Of a DNA stretch of 64,000 nucleotides, positions 59,752-64,000 are shown in pieces. Origin of the DNA: CAWCBG01 sp963793845. Its GTDB lineage: Bacteria; Acidobacteriota; Terriglobia; Terriglobales; Acidobacteriaceae. Made by a program: the position numbers and the translations under genes. The stretch is from the NCBI GenBank assembly GCA_963793845.1, contig CAWCBG010000004.1:186001-250000 (forward strand), read 5' to 3'. Every line of letters begins with the position of its first letter. Within the stretch, counting starts at the first letter, position 1. The notes under the pieces were generated by a model. The model worked only from the letters and a program-made list of their open reading frames with translations. It ran no database searches and was not told where the DNA came from.

Positions 59752-61704
59752 CTACGTCAGCCAACTCGCAGTCTGGGCCAGCAACTGCGTCAGGAAGGTC
59801 CAGTAAGTAACGATCTTCGCGGTGGCGCCGTAATGGCTGTCGGTGGTCTTGCTGTTGTTCAGGTAGTCGCGATCCAGCGTGACCTGGTAATCGGGATCGA
59901 TCTGCACCGAAATCACCTGCGCCTTCTTGTGGTAGACGTAGCGAATCCAGCGGTCCTTGCCGTCCCAATGCTCGTGAACGGTCTCACCGTTGTCGAATTT
60001 CACCTCGGCATCGACGGGAAAGACGAAGTCCTGTTTGCGATGCAGTATGACCTGCGTCTCGTATTCGGTGACGCCCTTCTTCTCTTCCAGATTCTTGTCA
60101 TACCAGTTCACGGGAGTGGAGTCGGCGCGCAGTACTTCATAATCCAGCACCTGCGTACCGTAGACGGCCTGCTGCCAGTACCAGCCCAGGTCCTGCTGTG
60201 CGACCTCGTTCACCGTGTTCAGGAAATCTTCCTGCGTAGGATGCTGGAAGCGGTACTTCATGAAGTAGACATGCAGCGCCCTTTGCAGCGTCTCTGCGCC
60301 GACAAACTTCTCCAGAGTGACCAGCATGGTTGCGGTCTTGCCATAGGTGATGTCGCCGTAGGTCCCCATGCTCATGTCGGTGTAGCTGGGCCGCGAGATA
60401 GGATCGCGATCGGGAGCGCCCAGATACCCCAAACGCTGCTCCTCGCGCTCACCCATCTGCGCACCCATGAAGTTCAGGATGCTGGTGTTCTGGCCGAACA
60501 AGCTGTCCATCACCTTCACTTCGGTATAGCTGTTGATGCCTTCGTCGAGCCACGCATTCTCGAATTCGTTGGTCGCCACCATGGCGTACCAGTACTGGTG
60601 GCCGAACTCGTGTTCGGTGACCAGCTCGGGAAAGAGCAGACCCTTCGGCACCCACCAGGTGGTATCGCCGGTGATGAACGTGGGATATTCCATGCCTCCG
60701 GCTTCCAAGCCGCCGTGCGGCGGATCGACCACGGTGATCTGCGCATAAGGATACGGGCCGTACCACTCATCAAAGCGGCCCATGGTGTTGTGGGTGATAT
60801 CGATATAACGCTGCCACGAACTCTTGTGCGAATCGTAAGTCAGCAGGCGGATCTTCACTGACCCCTCGCTGCCATCGAACTCGCCATTCACGACCTTGAA
60901 GTTCGGATCGGCGGTCCACGCGAAGTCGATCACATCCTCAGCGTGGAAGGCGACGGTCTTGGTTCCGTTGCCGTTATCCGTGTCAGAGGTCTGCACGCCG
61001 GTCGCCCCGATAACGTAGTTCTTGGGCAGCGTGATCTTCACGTCGTAAGTACCGAAGTCGGCAAAGAACTCGGTCAGTGCGTGGAACTGATGGCAGTTCC
61101 ATGCGCCGTGCCACCACACGCCGACCTTGGGAAACCATTGTCCGGCGAGCAGGAAGCTACGCTTGTAGCCGGTGCGCGCGACCACCTCGGGAAACTTCGC
61201 CTTGAAGGTGATGTTGAAGACGACGTCCTGCCCGGGAGGAACCGGCCGCGGCAATTGCACTTCGAAGACGGTCTTATCGTTGGGATTGCCGTCGTCAGGC
61301 GACACGAACTTCATCTGCTTGGTCAGGTCGCCCATGCCGACGACTTCCAGCTTGGTCACCTCGTTCGATCCGTAGTCCTCGTCTTTCCACTCTTCCAGGC
61401 TGCTGGAACGGAAGTTGCCGTCGCGATGCGCTTCGTGAATCCACGTCGATTTCGGCTGAAACGCATTCAGATAGAGATGGAACGGAAAGCGATCGAGCGG
61501 CTGGCCGGTGAGGTTGTGATAGGTAAGCGTCTCGGTGGCCGTCACGGTGTGTTGCGGGGGATCGTACTTCGCGTCGATCTGGTAGGCGACGACGCGTTGC
61601 GACAGCGGTCCGGTGACCTTGGGTGCAAACGGACTCTGCGCCAGCGCGGGCAGGCCGAGCAACATCATCAGTGAAAGTCGGAAGAGTTGCGTGCCCGATT
61701 TCAT
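59752..61704 (-). CDS. M1 family metallopeptidase, exported
   Basis: About 650 residues with a signal peptide (LFRLSLMMLLGLPALAQ). The catalytic site is VTEHEFGHQYWYAMV (H365, E366, H369) with the third zinc ligand Glu in NAWLDEGINSYTE (E388), and the exopeptidase signature GGMEYP before it. This is the aminopeptidase N-like M1 family; the N-terminal beta domain (KYDPPQHTVTATETLTYHNL, LNAFQPKS) and the C-terminal helical part (RALHVYFMKYRFQHPTQEDF) match. It trims N-terminal residues from peptides in the periplasm. ATG 61704 is preceded by GAGGAGATTCGAGGC. A paired-box repeat starts 60 bp upstream, in the promoter region. Confidence 0.92.
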   Translation of the reverse strand: MKSGTQLFRLSLMMLLGLPALAQSPFAPKVTGPLSQRVVAYQIDAKYDPPQHTVTATETLTYHNLTGQPLDRFPFHLYLNAFQPKSTWIHEAHRDGNFRSSSLEEWKDEDYGSNEVTKLEVVGMGDLTKQMKFVSPDDGNPNDKTVFEVQLPRPVPPGQDVVFNITFKAKFPEVVARTGYKRSFLLAGQWFPKVGVWWHGAWNCHQFHALTEFFADFGTYDVKITLPKNYVIGATGVQTSDTDNGNGTKTVAFHAEDVIDFAWTADPNFKVVNGEFDGSEGSVKIRLLTYDSHKSSWQRYIDITHNTMGRFDEWYGPYPYAQITVVDPPHGGLEAGGMEYPTFITGDTTWWVPKGLLFPELVTEHEFGHQYWYAMVATNEFENAWLDEGINSYTEVKVMDSLFGQNTSILNFMGAQMGEREEQRLGYLGAPDRDPISRPSYTDMSMGTYGDITYGKTATMLVTLEKFVGAETLQRALHVYFMKYRFQHPTQEDFLNTVNEVAQQDLGWYWQQAVYGTQVLDYEVLRADSTPVNWYDKNLEEKKGVTEYETQVILHRKQDFVFPVDAEVKFDNGETVHEHWDGKDRWIRYVYHKKAQVISVQIDPDYQVTLDRDYLNNSKTTDSHYGATAKIVTYWTFLTQLLAQTASWLT

Positions 61705-61762
61705 GCCTCGAATCTCCTCGGGTGCTTGGGAGAGTATATGATGACCCTCATTGTCATTGCGA

Positions 61763-61848
61763 AGAATCAACAACTTAGCCAAAAAATGCCGCTAAAATAT
61801 TGATAATGCGGCTACTTACACGTAAAATATTGAGCCATAACAAGTTAG
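61763..61848 (+). repeat. Paired AAAATATTGA-box repeat, copy 4
   Basis: GAATCAACAACTTAGCC, AAAAAATGCCGC, then AAAATATTGA at 61794-61803 and 61824-61833 (30-bp period), with ACTTACACGT between and AACAAGTTAGCTC after. It lies 60-145 bp upstream of the M1 peptidase start. Confidence 0.75.
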
Positions 61849-62033
61849 CTCAAATGGTGTTGCCGCTACGCGGCTCTGACATTTTTCCACTTTACCCCGG
61901 CCTCACGCCCGGGGCTAACACCAATTCCGCCGCTGCGCGGCTGTTTTGTGCAGAGATCAACTGGTCTTACTCCACTGCGGATTCTCATTTGCAGTCGTGA
62001 CACAGTCTCTAAGGCCCGTCGCGATCTAACGTC

Positions 62034-62408
62034 CTAGATCTGCTGCAGGACGCGCACAGTGCGCTCGTTCTCCACGGTGCCGGTGTTGAGGGTGGTCTTC
62101 GGCTCAAGTAGCACGATGTGCGTCTCCTCGTCAGCCGAAGGAAGATGCTCAACTCCGTGCGGGATAATGATGAACTCGCCGGGTCGCACGAGATATTCGT
62201 GTTCGCCACCGTTCTCGCGCACGCGCATGCGCAGGCTGCCTTTGGTCACGAGGAAAAGTTCGTCTTCCTGCTCGTGATGATGCCAGACGAACTCTCCCTG
62301 CAGCTTAACTACTTTCACATGCAGGTCGTTAATCTCGCCAACGATCTTAGGACTGTAATAGTCGTCGAAGAGCGAGAACTTCTGCGCCAGATTGACCTTC
62401 TCCACCAC
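62034..62408 (-). CDS. Cupin-domain protein (124 aa)
   Basis: A single cupin barrel: metal-binding motif 1 in FVWHHHEQEDELFLVTKGSL, motif 2 in GEFIIIPHGVEHLPSADEET. The signature HHHxxxxE...H supports metal binding. No signal peptide. The start is GTG 62408 with GGGAGGGAAGTG upstream. Such small cupins often act as oxidoreductases, isomerases or sugar-binding regulators; no function is assigned. It is on the same strand as, and 34 bp downstream of, the partial cupin at 62443. Confidence 0.82.
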   Translation of the reverse strand: MVEKVNLAQKFSLFDDYYSPKIVGEINDLHVKVVKLQGEFVWHHHEQEDELFLVTKGSLRMRVRENGGEHEYLVRPGEFIIIPHGVEHLPSADEETHIVLLEPKTTLNTGTVENERTVRVLQQI

Positions 62409-62442
62409 TTCCCTCCCTGCCGGAATTGAGTTTCCCTGAAAC

Positions 62443-62841
62443 CTATTCTGCCTTGGGCTTGCCCGCGCCTGCTTTTTTTCCAGCCGGCTTCAGCGCCTGG
62501 TCGGGCGGGACCTCCTTGCCCGAGGCGTCTACGTAATGGATGTCGAAGGCCCCCTCGGGAGTGTCAAAAAGTGTGACAGCGGCTAAGGCTGTGAATTGGT
62601 GGATGCCCTTCGCGGGCAGGAAAAGGTAGTCGCCCGGATGCATGGACATAGGCTTGCCGTCTTTCATCTCAGCCCGGCCGGAGCCGCTGACCATCATCAA
62701 GGCCTCGTTGGCCGTATGCCAGTGCCACGGCACGACGCATCCTGGCTTGAACTTAAGCAGCAGCACTGAGGAACCTGCTGACGGCTGCGCGATTGCGTGC
62801 CCGTCTCCGGTTTTCGTGGTAAAACTCTTGTCACTATGAAA
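62443..62841 (-). pseudogene. Cupin protein missing its N-terminus
   Basis: A second cupin: VVPWHWHTANEALMMVSGSG (motif 1, with WHWH) and HPGDYLFLPAKGIHQFTALA (motif 2), then EGAFDIHYVDASGKEVPPDQ and a Lys/Ala-rich tail. The related acidobacterial proteins carry about 60 further N-terminal residues, including a signal peptide; here the frame upstream is only an open shadow on the antisense strand of sodC and has no natural start near the expected position. So the gene appears cut off by the junction with sodC, or broken by a frameshift just there. It is listed as truncated. Confidence 0.65.
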
Positions 62842-63387
62842 TGCACCCGCGTAGTTCGCACTTTGGTAGTTGGCATGGCGCTCGGGCTGTGTATGGCTTC
62901 TCCGGCGGCAGCAGCCGACGGCACCAAGCCCGTGAAGAAGAAAACCGTTGAACTGAAAGACGCCAAGGGCAATGACGTCGGCAGCGCGACCATCATCAGC
63001 AAGGGACAGGGCGTCGAGGTGAAGCTTGCACTCAAAGACCTGCCGCCGGGCGAGCACGCCGTGCACTTCCACCAGAACGCCAAGTGCGATCCGCCCGACT
63101 TCAAGTCGGCCGGTGGACACTTCAATCCTGCCGGCAAGAAGCACGGCCTGGAGAATCCGGAAGGGCATCACAACGGCGACATGAAGAACATCACGGTGAA
63201 GGCGAACGGTACGGCGAAGGCCACGCTCGTGAACGATTCGGTGGTGCTGGGCACGGGCAGCGAAGCGAATTCGCTCTTCGCCAACGGCGGCACCTCGATT
63301 ATGATTCACGCCAAGGCCGATGACATGAGGACCGATCCTTCAGGAAATGCCGGTGACCGCATCGCCTGCGGCGTGATCACGGAGTGA
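62836..63387 (+). CDS. sodC: Periplasmic Cu/Zn superoxide dismutase
   Basis: A 183-residue protein with a signal peptide (MALGLCMASPAAAADG). The copper/zinc site is visible: GEHAVHFHQNAKCDPPDFKS (HxH with the disulfide Cys), GGHFNPAGKKHGLENPEGHH, NGDMKN and TSIMIHAKADDM, ending GDRIACGVI with the second Cys. It dismutates superoxide in the periplasm. ATG 62836 is chosen because it opens the signal peptide; the longer open frame (62797) is not needed. Its start overlaps the antisense end of the truncated cupin. Confidence 0.94.
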   Translation: MKCTRVVRTLVVGMALGLCMASPAAAADGTKPVKKKTVELKDAKGNDVGSATIISKGQGVEVKLALKDLPPGEHAVHFHQNAKCDPPDFKSAGGHFNPAGKKHGLENPEGHHNGDMKNITVKANGTAKATLVNDSVVLGTGSEANSLFANGGTSIMIHAKADDMRTDPSGNAGDRIACGVITE

Positions 63388-63462
63388 GCTGAACTCAAGT
63401 GTCGTCCGGCGTGGAGCGTCACGGAGTCGAGAAACCTACTCTCGCGGTGACGTGGGTGTACG

Positions 63463-64000
63463 TTAACGGCGACTCTTGCGATACCGCCACCATGCATAGA
63501 GCACTACGAGCACAGCCACGATCAGCAGTACCTCGTTCACCTGGCTGAAAGTTCGCAGGAGCCTCTGCCAATTGCGGCCAAAGATGAATCCCGCCGTGGC
63601 AATCACGGTCACCCATAGGGTGGCGCCGAGGAAGTTGAAGAGCAGGAATTTTCGCCAGTTCATCCCCAGCACCCCAGCGAGTGGACCGGCGATCACCCGC
63701 ATACCAAAGACAAACCGCGCCCAGAATACCGTCATGGAGCCATAGCGCTCGAACAGCGCCTCGCCGCGCTGGATCTTCTCGTCGGAGACGCGAAAGAATT
63801 TCTGATAGTGATGCAACAGCGGCCGTCCGCCCTTGCGGCCGATCCAGTAGCCCAGATTGTCGCCCAGCGTGCAGGCGACGATGCCGGTCACGATAATGAG
63901 TGGAAGCTTTAACTCGCCGTGCCGAACCAGAAAAGCTGCGAACAGCAGCATCGTCTCGCCGGGCAGAGGAATCCCGGCGTTTTCCAGCAGCAGGGTAAAG
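63463..64000 (-). CDS. DedA-family membrane protein, cut by the window edge
   Basis: At least 178 residues of a DedA/SNARE-associated (VTT) protein. LLLENAGIPLPGETMLLFAA is the conserved GxPxPGE motif; GDNLGYWIGRKGGRPLLHHY, ERYGSMTVFWARFVFGMRVI (the FxR...RPxx region), and the C-terminal helices (LLIVAVLVVLYAWWRYRKS) match. DedA proteins are inner-membrane flippases for undecaprenyl phosphate or phosphatidylethanolamine and support envelope stress resistance. The start lies beyond 64000. Nothing else is on the visible part of this strand. Confidence 0.9.
   Translation of the reverse strand, partial: FTLLLENAGIPLPGETMLLFAAFLVRHGELKLPLIIVTGIVACTLGDNLGYWIGRKGGRPLLHHYQKFFRVSDEKIQRGEALFERYGSMTVFWARFVFGMRVIAGPLAGVLGMNWRKFLLFNFLGATLWVTVIATAGFIFGRNWQRLLRTFSQVNEVLLIVAVLVVLYAWWRYRKSRR

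Noticed and set aside
62443..63309. Single 288-codon open frame covering the partial cupin and antisense sodC
   Set aside because: Its first half is antisense to sodC and has no cupin or signal pattern; only the last 125-130 codons are real.

Overview
The window looks like a chromosomal piece of a soil-type Acidobacteriota bacterium of the Terriglobia/Koribacter kind. This rests on family content, not on any search: an Oar-like TonB-dependent receptor with an N-terminal carboxypeptidase-regulatory domain, membrane Ser/Thr kinases with C-terminal TPRs, an FHA-GAF-PP2C phosphatase, secreted YVTN beta-propeller proteins with 'PCRxxDTR...NGYF' modules, and GC-rich DNA full of short intergenic repeats. 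No rRNA, tRNA or CRISPR array was seen. A perfect 16-bp parS-like palindrome (24680-24695) hints that the segment may lie in the origin half of the chromosome.

Layout. 0.1-7.1 kb: two divergent paralogous secreted YVTN/DTR proteins, both broken by frameshifts. 7.5-16.4 kb: a glycan/methylation region (two overlapping SAM methyltransferases, a membrane GT2 glycosyltransferase and a giant methyltransferase-glycosyltransferase fusion), split by an IS630-family element that sits inside a second copy of itself. 16.6-22.8 kb: signalling (TPR kinase, M15-like DUF5715 protein, FHA-GAF-PP2C phosphatase, secreted protein). 23-32 kb: Tat-exported GH1 beta-glucosidase, a Tes/MJ0619-like radical SAM protein next to parS, a decayed second kinase-TPR gene and a phospholipase C-type phosphoesterase. 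32.4-36.5 kb: menC, GNAT, mazG and a glycerophosphodiesterase, all on the minus strand. 37-44 kb: alcohol dehydrogenase, mtgA, a DUF4331 protein, and an IPT/TIG-like lipoprotein disrupted by a decayed IS4-family element, set among small inverted-repeat elements. 44.2-47.5 kb: an AraC regulator facing two broken aldo/keto reductases. 48.5-53 kb: FNT transporter with a tiny proline-rich protein, a degenerate amidohydrolase, an XRE regulator, and a zinc-ribbon/sigma-like pair. 53.5-64 kb: TonB-dependent receptor, response regulator, TPR protein, M1 peptidase, cupins, sodC and a DedA protein cut by the window edge.

Two themes stand out. First, gene decay is patchy: about half of the genes, including several of 2-4 kb, are perfectly open, while others carry 3-6 frameshifts each. 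One broken gene also has a nonsense codon and a catalytic Asp-to-His change, so at least part of the decay looks real rather than sequencing error. Second, intergenic DNA holds at least four repeat families: (i) paired AAAATATTGA boxes about 30 bp apart (four loci), (ii) 140-170-bp elements with GGTGCCCC inverted ends (four loci), (iii) CTCCGTGG-type palindromic arrays, and (iv) GTCATTCCGACC-ended hairpins.

No complete undescribed system is obvious. The best candidates for follow-up are the radical SAM gene next to parS, the repeat families, the nested IS630 with a conserved A7 slippage site, and the methyltransferase-GT fusion locus.
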